Assembly: GCA_043813805.1 (NCBI GenBank)
Contig: JBDRKR010000023.1
Span: forward strand, 1-23,891
Reading direction: 5' to 3'
Source of the DNA: 2-02-FULL-43-13 sp043813805
GTDB taxonomy: Bacteria > Patescibacteriota > Minisyncoccia > Minisyncoccales > MHMH01
DNA length: 23,891 bases
The translations under genes and the position numbers were made by a program. This document shows, piece by piece, positions 6,598 through 14,774 of this stretch. How positions within the stretch are numbered: the first letter of the stretch is position 1; each line of letters begins with the position of its first letter. The notes under the pieces are model-generated. The model did not search any database and was not told the origin of the DNA. It worked only from the letters and a program-made list of their open reading frames with translations.

Positions 6598-6960
6598 ATG
6601 ATCGAGGAATATAAATTCGGTTCTATCACTTTTGACGGCAAAGTTTATCAGCACGACATCGGCATCAGCTGGGCGGGCGAGGTTTTCGATTGGCAAAGGA
6701 CAGAGTCTCATGTCATTGATACTGAAGATATTGTCGATGCTTTAGAGCAAGGACCTGAAACAATTGTGATTGGTACGGGAGAATCGGGAATGGCCCAGGT
6801 GACCACTCGTGCCAAAAAAGAAATCATGGACCGGGGGATAGAACTTGTTATCGATAAAATAGAACAAGCGACGAGAACTTTCAACATCAGAAGGGATGAA
6901 TCATTTGAAGAGGAGGGGGTGCAAGAAAGGGTGGTGGGGCTCTTCCACTTGACATGTTAA
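6598..6960 (+). CDS. Mth938-domain (NDUFAF3-like) protein
   Basis: The protein has 120 aa. FGSITFDGKVYQHDIGI at the N-terminus, then VIGTGESGMAQVT and a helix RGIELVIDKIEQATRTFN match the Mth938/DUF498 fold (one compact alpha/beta domain). The biochemical role of bacterial members is unknown. The ATG starts one base after the MITE-like element, inside its right target duplication; the natural upstream context has therefore been replaced by the element. The last codons hold a TTGACA box for the next gene. Confidence 0.82.
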   Translation: MIEEYKFGSITFDGKVYQHDIGISWAGEVFDWQRTESHVIDTEDIVDALEQGPETIVIGTGESGMAQVTTRAKKEIMDRGIELVIDKIEQATRTFNIRRDESFEEEGVQERVVGLFHLTC

Positions 6961-6985
6961 CAAATTAAAAAATATGAGATATAAT
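6949..6985 (+). promoter_or_regulatory. Probable promoter of the DUF1858 gene, near-leaderless
   Basis: A perfect -35 TTGACA lies at 6949-6954 within the end of the Mth938 gene. Two -10 candidates follow: TATGAG (6973-6978, 18-bp spacer) and a perfect TATAAT (6980-6985, spacer 25, too long to pair with this -35). Start from TATAAT would place +1 at about the ATG at 6993, giving a leaderless mRNA; no Shine-Dalgarno is present. Confidence 0.5.
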
Positions 6986-6992
6986 AAAACAT

Positions 6993-7193
6993 ATGCAAAA
7001 AATAACCAAAGAAATGACGATTGCGGAGGTTATCGATAATTTTCCTACGGCGGCGACAATCCTTATGGGATTCGGCCATCATTGTACCGGTTGTCCGGCG
7101 GCTGAGAAAGAAACCATCGGAGATTTGGCCAGGAACAATCAGATGGATTTGGCGAAGTTTTTAAAGGATTTGAACAACGCCATAAAGTTATAA
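6993..7193 (+). CDS. DUF1858 small protein
   Basis: The protein has 66 aa. ITKEMTIAEVIDNFPTAATILMGFGHHCTGCPAAEKETIGDLA is characteristic of DUF1858 proteins, with FGHHCTGCP as the conserved core and a CxxC (CTGC) pair that may bind metal or act in redox chemistry. Relatives occur as the N-terminal domain of ScdA-type iron-sulfur repair proteins and near hybrid-cluster proteins. No such partner is in the window. It is followed after 1 bp by the flippase-like gene. Confidence 0.85.
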   Translation: MQKITKEMTIAEVIDNFPTAATILMGFGHHCTGCPAAEKETIGDLARNNQMDLAKFLKDLNNAIKL

Positions 7194-7194
7194 A

Positions 7195-8208
7195 ATGAAG
7201 AAAGTCCTGTCTTTTTTTATTTCTTTATTTGCCGGCGTCGGTCTTTTGTTTTGGATTAGCCGTTTTATCGGCTGGCAAGAAACTAAGTCGGCCCTTTTAA
7301 TTTTCACCGGCTGGCACGGGATGGTGATTATTTTGCTGACGCTTTTAATGATTTTAGCCGGGGCATGGAAATGGAAGCTGATTTTAAAAAGCCAGGGTTA
7401 CGATCTGTCAGACAGAGAAATTATTGCCCCTTACCTTACCTGTTTTTCTTTAATTTACCTTTTCCCGATGGTGGTTTTCGGCGGAGAAATTTTTCGGGGA
7501 TATGTTTTAAGGGAAAAATACAACATTCCCTGGACCAAAGCGATTTCTTCGGTGTTCATCGACAAGATTTTAGAAGTTACTTCGTTTTTAGTTACTGTTT
7601 TAGCCGGCATAGCCTATTTTCTCCTGAAAATCGGTTTGCCGCCTCAAAATCTCTGCTTTATTTTTGGAGCAATTCTTATCGTTTGTATTATTTGCATCGT
7701 ATTTTTTTATTTCAAAATCTTCAAGAGAGAAAGCGTCATCGAACCGTTAAACAGGTTTTTAAATCGCCAGAAAGCGCCCGGCGGAGATCTTTTGGGAATC
7801 GAAAATGAAATATTCAAGTTTTTTAAAATAAAGAAAAAAGTATTATGGTATGGGCTTGGTTTGGCTTTTTTGAGGGTGGTTATTAGCTGGGCGAGGTGCT
7901 GGATTTTGATTTTATTTTTGGGAAAAAACATCAGCATTTTAACGGCTTTAACAATTCTGGGTTTTTATTATTTAGCGATGATGATCCCCATTCCGGCGGC
8001 CCTCGGTTCTCACGAAGCGGCTCAGGTTTTTGCTTTCAACGCATTGGGTTTGGGCTCGGGGTTAGCCCCCGCTTTTACCATGATCCAGAGGGGCGCAGAA
8101 TTGATTATGGCTTTTATCGGCTTGGTTATTTTCTTTAAATTGGGTACGGGGTTATTAAAGGCGCTTCTTTTCAAAAAAATTAATAGTATAATAAAGCAAG
8201 CAGAATGA
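7195..8208 (+). CDS. Flippase-like integral membrane protein (AglD/MprF N-terminal family, UPF0104)
   Basis: The protein has 337 aa with about eight hydrophobic helices. Typical segments are VFGGEIFRGYVLREKYNIPWTKAISSVFIDKILEV (the GGExxRxxxl..G....A..sv.iDr motif) and IPIPAALGSHEAAQ (ipPGGlG..E). Relatives move or modify lipid-linked molecules (lysyl-PG synthase N-terminal half, archaeal AglD). Here there is no C-terminal synthase domain, so a role as a lipid or glycolipid flippase is inferred. It overlaps the next start codon by ATGA. Confidence 0.83.
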   Translation: MKKVLSFFISLFAGVGLLFWISRFIGWQETKSALLIFTGWHGMVIILLTLLMILAGAWKWKLILKSQGYDLSDREIIAPYLTCFSLIYLFPMVVFGGEIFRGYVLREKYNIPWTKAISSVFIDKILEVTSFLVTVLAGIAYFLLKIGLPPQNLCFIFGAILIVCIICIVFFYFKIFKRESVIEPLNRFLNRQKAPGGDLLGIENEIFKFFKIKKKVLWYGLGLAFLRVVISWARCWILILFLGKNISILTALTILGFYYLAMMIPIPAALGSHEAAQVFAFNALGLGSGLAPAFTMIQRGAELIMAFIGLVIFFKLGTGLLKALLFKKINSIIKQAE

Positions 8209-8831
8209 CTTTAGGCATTAACAAGGTTATCAGGACTTTAATCTCCACCGATATTTTACTCCAGGGCGGATGGGGTTTGATTGGCCCTATTTTCGCCATT
8301 TTTTTAACCAAACAGCTTCAGGGAGGGAGCTTGGAGATGGTCGGGTTTGTTGCCGCCACTTATTGGATTACCAAGTCGGTCGTCCAGCCGTTTATTGCCC
8401 ACGCTTTGGACGTTAAAGGCGGTGAGAGGGATGATTTTAAACTTTTAATCTTAGGAATGTTTTTGGCAAACCTGGTGCCTCTCGGATATTTTTTCTCAAC
8501 TCAAATCTGGCATATCTTTTTGCTGGAATTTTTTAGGGGATTGGCGATGGCCTGTGTTATACCGACCTGGTTGGGCATTTTTACCAGGCATGTTGATAAA
8601 GGCTGGGAGGCATTTTCATGGAGCCTGGAAAGCACGGGTATTGGTTTTGCTGCGGGGTTTGCGGGCGCTTTTGGCGGGATTTTGGCGGCAGCTGTAGGGT
8701 TTAAAACAGTCTTTATTTTGGCCAGCATTTTCGGGCTTACCGCCTCATCTCTTTTATTTCTCATTCGTCCCGGGCTTTTCGACAAGGATCATTTCAAGCC
8801 TGGGGTTCCGCCGACTGAAAAACCTTTCTAA
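8205..8831 (+). CDS. Half-size MFS-like transporter (about six TM)
   Basis: The protein has 208 aa. LQGGWGLIGPIFAIFLTKQLQGGSLEMVGFVAATYWITKSVVQPFIAHALD has the MFS first-to-second helix layout with a loop 2-3-like AHALDVKGG. Further helices include FRGLAMACVIPTWLGIF and a Gly/Ala-rich GFAAGFAGAFGGILAAAVGF. Full MFS proteins have 12 helices and about 400 aa. The stop is clean and no second half follows in any frame, because polX begins 9 bp later. It may act as a dimer or be a stable remnant. Confidence 0.72.
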   Translation: MTLGINKVIRTLISTDILLQGGWGLIGPIFAIFLTKQLQGGSLEMVGFVAATYWITKSVVQPFIAHALDVKGGERDDFKLLILGMFLANLVPLGYFFSTQIWHIFLLEFFRGLAMACVIPTWLGIFTRHVDKGWEAFSWSLESTGIGFAAGFAGAFGGILAAAVGFKTVFILASIFGLTASSLLFLIRPGLFDKDHFKPGVPPTEKPF

Positions 8832-8840
8832 GGAGCTCCT

Positions 8841-10553
8841 ATGGCAAACCAAGAACTTGCTAAAATCTTTTACGAGATGGCGCAATATCTCGCGATGGAC
8901 GAGGTTCCTTTTAAACCTTACGCTTACGAAAGAGCGGCTTTGACCATTGAAACCTTGGAAAACGACATAGAAGAGATTTATAAGAAAGGCGGCAAAAAAG
9001 CGCTGGAAACATTATCCGGCGTGGGCAAAAATATTGCCGCGCATATCGCGGAATATCTTGAAACGGGGAAGATAAAATATTATGACGACCTTAAAAGAAA
9101 AACGCCGATTAATTTTCAGGAACTCAGCGCGGTTGAGGGAGTGGGGCCAAGGCGCGCGAAGATTCTTTATCAAAAGCTGAATGTCAGGAATTTAAAAGAC
9201 CTTGAAAAAGCGGCCAAGTCTCATAAAATAGCGCTTTTGTTCGGCTTCGGCGAAAAGACGGAAAAAAATATTCTCGAAGGCATAAAATTTCTTAAAAGAA
9301 GCAAGGGAAGATTTTTATTGGGCGAGATTTTACCCAGAGCCAAAGAGGTTTGCGAAAAATTGAAATCCGTTGAGGGCGTGGAGCGGGTGGATTACTGCGG
9401 TTCTTTAAGAAGAATGAAGGAAACCATCGGTGATGTCGATTTTTTGGTGATTGCTAAGAATCCATTACTCGTGATGGATTTTTTCGTTTCCCTTCCCGGC
9501 GTTATTAAAATCTGGGGCAAAGGCACAACCAAAGCTTCGGTCAGAATGAAAGAAGGGTTTGATATGGACATCCGGGTGGTGCCCAAAAAATCTTATGGCG
9601 CGGCTTTGCAGTATTTCACGGGCTCTAAAGAGCACAATATTGCGACGCGGATAATTGCTATGAAAAAAGGTTTGAAGCTTTCTGAATACGGCTTATTCCG
9701 CGGGCCGAAAATGATTGCGAGCGTCACCGAAGAAGATGTTTATAAAATTTTGGGAATGCCCTGGATACCTCCCGAGATGAGAGAAAATCGGGGGGAGATT
9801 GAAGCCGCTTTGGAAAATAAAATCCCGGAAATTATCGATTATCACGATATTCGGGGTGATTTACATACCCATTCCGATTGGGACGGCGGTGAAAATACCA
9901 TTGCGGCAATGGCCGAGGCCGCTTTTGAAATGGGCTACGCGTATCTGGGGATCGCCGACCACACCAAGTTTTTAAAAATTGAGCACGGTTTGGACGAAAA
10001 GCAGTTAGACAAGCGCAATAAGGAAATTGATAAGTTGAACAAAAAATATGCTTCTTTTAAAATCCTTAAGGGTTGCGAAGCCAATATCTTGAAAGACGGC
10101 TCGATCGATATTAAAGATGAGGCGCTCAAAAAACTTGATTTTGTTATTGCGGGTATTCACTCCAATTTTAAAATGTCCAAAAGCCAGATGACCGAAAGAA
10201 TGATCCGGGCGATGAAAAATCCCCACGTTGATATCATCTCTCATCCCACGGGCAGAATTTTAAAAAAACGGGACGAGTATCAGATAGACTTCGACGAAGT
10301 TTTAAGAGTAGCCAAAGAAACCGGCACTGTTTTGGAGTTGAATGCCTGTCCCGAGAGATTGGATCTCAACGACCAAAACATTAAAAGAGCGAAGGAGTTC
10401 CAGGTTAAAATAGTCATCAATACCGATGCTCACCACAAGAGCCAGTTGGGACTTATGGAGTTTGGCGTCGCCCAGGCGCGCCGGGGCTGGGCGGAAAAGA
10501 AAGATGTGATTAATTGCCACTCTCTGCGGAAAATGTTAATGTTTTTAAAATGA
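8841..10553 (+). CDS. polX: DNA polymerase X with PHP domain (PolX)
   Basis: The protein has 570 aa, normal length. N-terminal helix-hairpin-helix repeats are seen (LSGVGKNIAAHIAEYLETG, LSAVEGVGPRRAKILY). The polymerase-beta nucleotidyltransferase signature is GSLRRMKETIGDVDFLV (from residue 187), the third metal aspartate lies in FDMDIRVV, and the thumb follows. The PHP domain has GDLHTHSDWDGG (His342, His344), IADHT, GIHSNF, ISHPTGR and INTDAHH, all intact, so 3'-5' exonuclease activity is expected as in Bacillus PolX. It works in base-excision gap repair. A Shine-Dalgarno AGGAG (8831-8835) lies 5 bp upstream, inside the perfect 10-bp palindrome AGGAGCTCCT. EndoQ upstream suggests a shared repair task. 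Confidence 0.95.
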   Translation: MANQELAKIFYEMAQYLAMDEVPFKPYAYERAALTIETLENDIEEIYKKGGKKALETLSGVGKNIAAHIAEYLETGKIKYYDDLKRKTPINFQELSAVEGVGPRRAKILYQKLNVRNLKDLEKAAKSHKIALLFGFGEKTEKNILEGIKFLKRSKGRFLLGEILPRAKEVCEKLKSVEGVERVDYCGSLRRMKETIGDVDFLVIAKNPLLVMDFFVSLPGVIKIWGKGTTKASVRMKEGFDMDIRVVPKKSYGAALQYFTGSKEHNIATRIIAMKKGLKLSEYGLFRGPKMIASVTEEDVYKILGMPWIPPEMRENRGEIEAALENKIPEIIDYHDIRGDLHTHSDWDGGENTIAAMAEAAFEMGYAYLGIADHTKFLKIEHGLDEKQLDKRNKEIDKLNKKYASFKILKGCEANILKDGSIDIKDEALKKLDFVIAGIHSNFKMSKSQMTERMIRAMKNPHVDIISHPTGRILKKRDEYQIDFDEVLRVAKETGTVLELNACPERLDLNDQNIKRAKEFQVKIVINTDAHHKSQLGLMEFGVAQARRGWAEKKDVINCHSLRKMLMFLK

Positions 10554-11050
10554 AGCAAGGAATTATTTTCAGAAAGGCAAAAATCAGCGATGCGGTGAAA
10601 ATAAAGAAAACAATCGATGCTTACGCTAAAGACGGCGTAATGCTTTTCAGGCCTATTTATGAAATTTACGGCAATATCCGGGATTTTTTCATCGCCGAAA
10701 AAGAAAAAAAAGTCATCGGTTGCTGCGCCTTGCACGTTTTGGGAAAAGAATACCGTCCCGGCGGCCACGGATCGGTTTTGGCTGAAGTGAGGTCGTTGGC
10801 TGTTTTGAAAGACGAGCACGGCAACGGCGTTGGTACACAGATGATTAGAGAATGTATCAATGAGGCCAAGGCGATGGGAATAGATAAATTATTTACCTTG
10901 ACCACTAAAAAAAACGTGCCATTTTTTCAAAACATCGGATTTAAAAAAACCGATAAGGCCACCTTGCCTCAAAAAATTTGGCAGGAGTGCATTAATTGTT
11001 CAAGGTTTCCGGCGGATTGCAACGAGATTTCTTTAATTAAAGATATTTAA
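10550..11050 (+). CDS. GNAT acetyltransferase, N-acetylglutamate synthase-like
   Basis: The protein has 166 aa from ATG 10550, which overlaps the polX stop as ATGA. The acetyl-CoA site is EVRSLAVLKDEHGNGVGTQMI (HGNGVG). The C-terminal half has FTLTTKKNVPFFQNIGF and LPQKIWQECINCSRFPADCNEI, a signature of the ArgA/NAGS GNAT domain. No arginine synthesis genes are nearby, so the substrate may not be glutamate; it lacks an amino-acid-kinase domain and is the short, GNAT-only type. Confidence 0.85.
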   Translation: MKQGIIFRKAKISDAVKIKKTIDAYAKDGVMLFRPIYEIYGNIRDFFIAEKEKKVIGCCALHVLGKEYRPGGHGSVLAEVRSLAVLKDEHGNGVGTQMIRECINEAKAMGIDKLFTLTTKKNVPFFQNIGFKKTDKATLPQKIWQECINCSRFPADCNEISLIKDI

Positions 11051-11053
11051 AAT

Positions 11054-12010
11054 ATGCCTTTGAAAAATCAGGATGATAAAAAAAATCAAAAGTATGTAAT
11101 CGGCGTTGATGGCGGCGGTACAAAAACGGCCGCAGTTTTAGCCGATTTAAATATGAAAATTTTGAAATCGGCAGAGTCCGGGCCTTCGAATTTGAGAAAT
11201 GTCGGAGTGAGAAATGGGGTAGAAAATATCGCCAAAGCCATTAAGGAGGTTTTAGGAAAAAATAAAGGAAAACAGATTCTTTCAACTTTTATAGGCATAG
11301 CGGCGGTTCAGGAAGAATATTGGCAAAAAAGAGAAGAAATTAAAAAAGAACTTTCTCGATATAAGGCGATTTCCCCGATTTTTAAAGGAAGAGTGATTAT
11401 CGGCAGCGATCAAATTATTGCTTTTCGGGCAGAGAACGATAAAAAAGACGGGGTATTATTGATTGCGGGTACGGGTTCGGTTGCTCACGGCTGGTGTAAA
11501 AATAAAGAATCTCATGTCTGCGGCTGGGGATGGCTGGCCGATGAAGGCTCGGGATTTTGGATGGGGCAAAAGGTTTTCCAGGCCGTTTTGAAAGACTTAG
11601 ACGGAAGGGGGCCAAAAACATTATTGACAAGATTAGTTTTCCAGAAGTTAAAAATTAAGACAAAAGAAGATTTACTGGCTTCAATATATTCTAAAGCTCC
11701 AACCGAAATCATTCCGTCTTTTTCTGCCGTTTGCGACCAAGCGTCAAAACAAGGAGATGAAATCGCCAAAAAGATAATGATTGAAGCCGGTAGGGAGCTG
11801 GCCCTGGCCGCTAACGCGGCGATCAAAAAATTGAATCTTAAAAATAAGCATTTCCCCCTGGTTTTGGCCGGAGGGGTGTTTAAATCAGAAATTGTTTTTA
11901 ATATAATCGAAAAAGAAATTAAAAAATTCGCACCGGAAGTATGTTTTATCCGATTAAAGAAAAGACCGGTAGTCGGAGCGGTAAAATTAGCCCTGGGGCA
12001 AATTCAATAA
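11054..12010 (+). CDS. BadF/BcrA-type ATPase, N-acetylglucosamine kinase-like
   Basis: The protein has 318 aa of the ASKHA fold. The phosphate-1 motif is VIGVDGGGTKTAAVLAD (residues 15-31), the second loop VLLIAGTGSVAHGW, with GWGWLADEGSGFWMGQ typical of GlcNAc kinases of the BadF/BadG family, and the adenosine motif VLAGGVFKSE near the C-terminus. It should phosphorylate an amino sugar with ATP, acting in salvage or wall metabolism (inference). It is followed after 1 bp by the TreT-like gene, so the two may form a sugar-handling pair. Confidence 0.83.
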   Translation: MPLKNQDDKKNQKYVIGVDGGGTKTAAVLADLNMKILKSAESGPSNLRNVGVRNGVENIAKAIKEVLGKNKGKQILSTFIGIAAVQEEYWQKREEIKKELSRYKAISPIFKGRVIIGSDQIIAFRAENDKKDGVLLIAGTGSVAHGWCKNKESHVCGWGWLADEGSGFWMGQKVFQAVLKDLDGRGPKTLLTRLVFQKLKIKTKEDLLASIYSKAPTEIIPSFSAVCDQASKQGDEIAKKIMIEAGRELALAANAAIKKLNLKNKHFPLVLAGGVFKSEIVFNIIEKEIKKFAPEVCFIRLKKRPVVGAVKLALGQIQ

Positions 12011-12011
12011 T

Positions 12012-13256
12012 ATGCTTCCCCAAGTCAAAACACCCGTTGAGAAATTAGAAAAATATAAAGGTATTATTACCGATGAGCTTTTTGAAGAAATAAACAACCT
12101 GGCCAAAGGATTGAAAGGATTAAAGGTAATAATGGTTAATTCCACTCCGCGAGGGGGCGGAGTAGCTGAAATCTTAAAAAGTTTGATACCTCTGATGAAA
12201 GGAATGGGATTGAATGCCGAATGGCATACTATGCCTCCCCGGGAAGATTTTTTTAAAATTACCAAAGAAATTCACAACGCTCTTCAGGGCAAAAAATATT
12301 CTTTCCCTTTTTGGCACAGAGTAAAATATCTGGAGCACGTTAAAAGAAGCGCTTTTTTAATGAAGGATATGAGGGCGGATATTTGGGTGATCCACGACCC
12401 CCAGCCGGCCGGTGTTATTTTATATTTACCCCGTCTTCATCCTTCGATTTGCCATCTGCACATTGATTTAACGTCTCCCGATCAGAAATCCTGGAATTTC
12501 CTTGCAGGTTCTCTCAGAATTTACGACAGAGTCATCGTGAGTTCGAAAGAATTCATTAAAAAAGAAATTAAAGAAAAAACAATAAATTTTGCACCGGCCA
12601 TCGACTCTTTGATGGAAAAAAATAAACCTCTGGAATTAAAACAAGCCGAAACGATTTTAGAAAATTTCGGGATAGACCCGGGGAAGCCTTTAATCAGTCA
12701 GGTTTCGAGATTTGATCCCTGGAAGGATCCCTTGGGGGTAATCGAAGCTTTTAAGCTGGCAAAAAAGAAAATTCCTGATCTGCAATTGGCCTTGGTCGGA
12801 CTTTTTTTAGCCCAGGATGATCCCGAGGCGATAAAAGTATTTAAAGAAGTGGAAAGAGCGGCCGAAGGAACGCACGATATCTTTCTTTTTTCTAATCCCG
12901 ATCAAATAGGCAGTCTTAAGGTGGATGTTTTTGTTAATGCCTTTCAAACAGGGTCCGATGTTATTTTACAAAATTCAATCCGTGAAGGGTTTGGGCTCAC
13001 CGTGGCTGAGGCAATGTGGAAAGGAAAGGCGGTAATCGGGGGAAGAGCTGCCGGGATAAAGCTTCAAATTAAAAACGGCAAAAATGGATTTTTAGTTTCC
13101 AATTCCAAAGAAATGGCTAAGAGGATTGTCCAGCTTATTAAAAATCCCAAATTAAGAGAAAAATTGGGAAAAGAAGCGCAAAAAACAGTCAGAGAGAAAT
13201 TTTTAATGCCCAGACTTTTAAGGGATTATTTGAAAGTTTTTAAAGAGCTGGTATAA
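12012..13256 (+). CDS. GT4 glycosyltransferase, trehalose synthase (TreT)-like
   Basis: The protein has 414 aa, typical of TreT. Near the N-terminus, VNSTPRGGGVAEILKSLIPLM is the GGVAE sugar-binding loop; then DFFKITKEIHNALQG and WVIHDPQPAG. The C-terminal nucleotide-sugar half has SQVSRFDPWKDPLG, and VILQNSIREGFGLTVAEAMWKGKAVIG with the E-x7-E of GT4 retaining enzymes. TreT joins NDP-glucose and glucose to make trehalose (family knowledge). A related glycosyltransferase with another acceptor remains possible. The transcript seems to end or thin out in the 116-bp gap that follows. Confidence 0.85.
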   Translation: MLPQVKTPVEKLEKYKGIITDELFEEINNLAKGLKGLKVIMVNSTPRGGGVAEILKSLIPLMKGMGLNAEWHTMPPREDFFKITKEIHNALQGKKYSFPFWHRVKYLEHVKRSAFLMKDMRADIWVIHDPQPAGVILYLPRLHPSICHLHIDLTSPDQKSWNFLAGSLRIYDRVIVSSKEFIKKEIKEKTINFAPAIDSLMEKNKPLELKQAETILENFGIDPGKPLISQVSRFDPWKDPLGVIEAFKLAKKKIPDLQLALVGLFLAQDDPEAIKVFKEVERAAEGTHDIFLFSNPDQIGSLKVDVFVNAFQTGSDVILQNSIREGFGLTVAEAMWKGKAVIGGRAAGIKLQIKNGKNGFLVSNSKEMAKRIVQLIKNPKLREKLGKEAQKTVREKFLMPRLLRDYLKVFKELV

Positions 13257-13372
13257 CAAAGAGCAGTCCGTCGGCAAAAAGAAAACAGCTTTACTGAAAA
13301 ACAAGGGCGTGCTAATAAAAAATATGAGAATTGTTTTTTAAAAAATAAATATTAGGAAAAGGAGGCTATAGG

Positions 13373-14728
13373 ATGTCCGGAATATTGGGGATTGACGTCA
13401 ATAATCATTGTTGGGAAGAAATAGCCGATGCTGTCGGCGTTCTTCAGCTCAGAGGAGACGAGTGGGGCGGTTTTGCCGTTATCCAGGGCGAAAAGATAAA
13501 AAGAGAAGCGGACAGGGGGAAAATAACCCCTCTTTTAGAAAGAGAAGGTCTGAAACTTATTGATCCTCAAACGGCGATTTTTCATGTTAATCAAAGTCCG
13601 TATAACCCCCAGCCCGCTTGGATTGAAGAGGGCGTTATGGGACCTATTGCCTTGGCTTTTGACGGCAAGATTATTAATAAGGAAGAATTAAGGCAAAAAT
13701 CGCCGTATCTTGTCGGTTCGGAAGCGGGAATTGTGGCGCGGCTGGTCGCTGCCGGCAAAGACCCTCTGGACGGTTTAAACAATGTTTATCAAAACGTGAA
13801 AGGTCCGTTCAGTTTGGTTTTACTCACCTTAAACGGAATTTTTGCAGCCAGGGATCTTTTAGGTATCAGGCCGATGATTTTAGGCAGGTTTTTTAATGGC
13901 GATAAAGTTGGTTGCGCCGTTGCGTCAGAGTCAGCGGCTTTAGAGCATATCGGGATGGAGCTCATCAGAGATGTCCGTCCCGGGGAAATTATTGCAATTG
14001 AAGCAAATGGTTTTAAAACCATAAAACAATTTCCCGACGCGCATCTGGCGATTTGCAGTTTTGAATACGGTTATTGGGCGAGACCCTCTTCTGTCATCGA
14101 AGATATTTGGGTTGGAGAGGCCAGGGTCAACGCGGGCAAGAGACTATCTTGCCATACCTCCGAAGCCGACATTGTTTCCGGTTTTCCCATGTCAGGTAAC
14201 GCCTCCGCCGAAGGTTTTCACCAGGGTTCAGGTATTATTTATCAGAGTATTTTCGATTACAACGCCGAACCGGGTGGACGAAGCTTTTTGCCCTTTTCAT
14301 CAGCCGTAAGAGCAAGAAGGGCTAAAAATAAATTGCTGATTATGCCCTGGGCGGTAAAAGGGAAGAAGCTGATTATAGCGGATGATTCGATTGTTGAAGG
14401 GAATCAGACATTGGCGAGAATTTCCGCGCTCAAAAGAGCGGGCGCCGCAGAAATCCATTTAAGAATTGAGACACCACCGATCAAATACTCTTGTCCGTTT
14501 GATGTTACTCCAAGGGGCAGCTTACTGGCCACAAGTCATACGATTGAAGAGATGAGGAAGATTTTAAGAGTCGATACTTTAGTCTTCAATACGGTTGAAG
14601 ATTTCGCCGAGGCGATTCTTTCGGCCCAAAGCGACAAAAGAAGGGCAGAAAGTCCGCTTAAGATGGAAAATCTTTGTCTGGGGTGTTTTACCGGAAAATT
14701 CCCAAAATACCCTAATTTATATGTCTAA
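13373..14728 (+). CDS. PurF-like protein with degenerate glutaminase site
   Basis: The protein has 451 aa and is collinear with amidophosphoribosyltransferase. The N-terminal Ntn domain begins MSGILGI where PurF has MCGI, so the catalytic Cys is Ser. The HVRYST and HNG segments are replaced by HVNQSP and FDG. The PRT domain retains ADDSIVEGNQT (residues 336-346) in place of VDDSIVRGTTS, with IRPMILGR and GGRSF loops. Four cysteines at 228, 374, 435 and 438 (CSFEY, SCPFD, CLGC) match the [4Fe-4S] ligands of Bacillus PurF. Glutamine-dependent activity is unlikely; ammonia-dependent, PRPP-binding or regulatory roles remain. No other purine gene is in the window. A Shine-Dalgarno GGAGG (13361-13365) lies 7 bp upstream, and the 116-bp gap before it has A/T-rich sequence with no clear promoter. 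Confidence 0.85.
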   Translation: MSGILGIDVNNHCWEEIADAVGVLQLRGDEWGGFAVIQGEKIKREADRGKITPLLEREGLKLIDPQTAIFHVNQSPYNPQPAWIEEGVMGPIALAFDGKIINKEELRQKSPYLVGSEAGIVARLVAAGKDPLDGLNNVYQNVKGPFSLVLLTLNGIFAARDLLGIRPMILGRFFNGDKVGCAVASESAALEHIGMELIRDVRPGEIIAIEANGFKTIKQFPDAHLAICSFEYGYWARPSSVIEDIWVGEARVNAGKRLSCHTSEADIVSGFPMSGNASAEGFHQGSGIIYQSIFDYNAEPGGRSFLPFSSAVRARRAKNKLLIMPWAVKGKKLIIADDSIVEGNQTLARISALKRAGAAEIHLRIETPPIKYSCPFDVTPRGSLLATSHTIEEMRKILRVDTLVFNTVEDFAEAILSAQSDKRRAESPLKMENLCLGCFTGKFPKYPNLYV

Positions 14729-14730
14729 CA

Positions 14731-14759
14731 AAAAATCTCCACCGACGGTGGAGATTTTT
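14731..14759. terminator. Bidirectional intrinsic terminator
   Basis: AAAAATCTCCACC (14731-14743) and GGTGGAGATTTTT (14747-14759) form a perfect 13-bp stem with a GAC loop. A-tract and T-tract lie on either side. It sits between the convergent ends of the PurF-like gene (+) and rplT (-), so it can stop both. Confidence 0.85.
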
Positions 14760-14774
14760 CATTTGAAAACAATA

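Noticed and set aside
8831..8840. Palindrome AGGAGCTCCT before polX
   Set aside because: Only 10 bp; best explained as a Shine-Dalgarno with chance symmetry.
12140..12160. ACTCCGC/GCGGAGT inverted repeat in the TreT-like gene
   Set aside because: It encodes the conserved GGGVAE loop, so it is probably not an insert.
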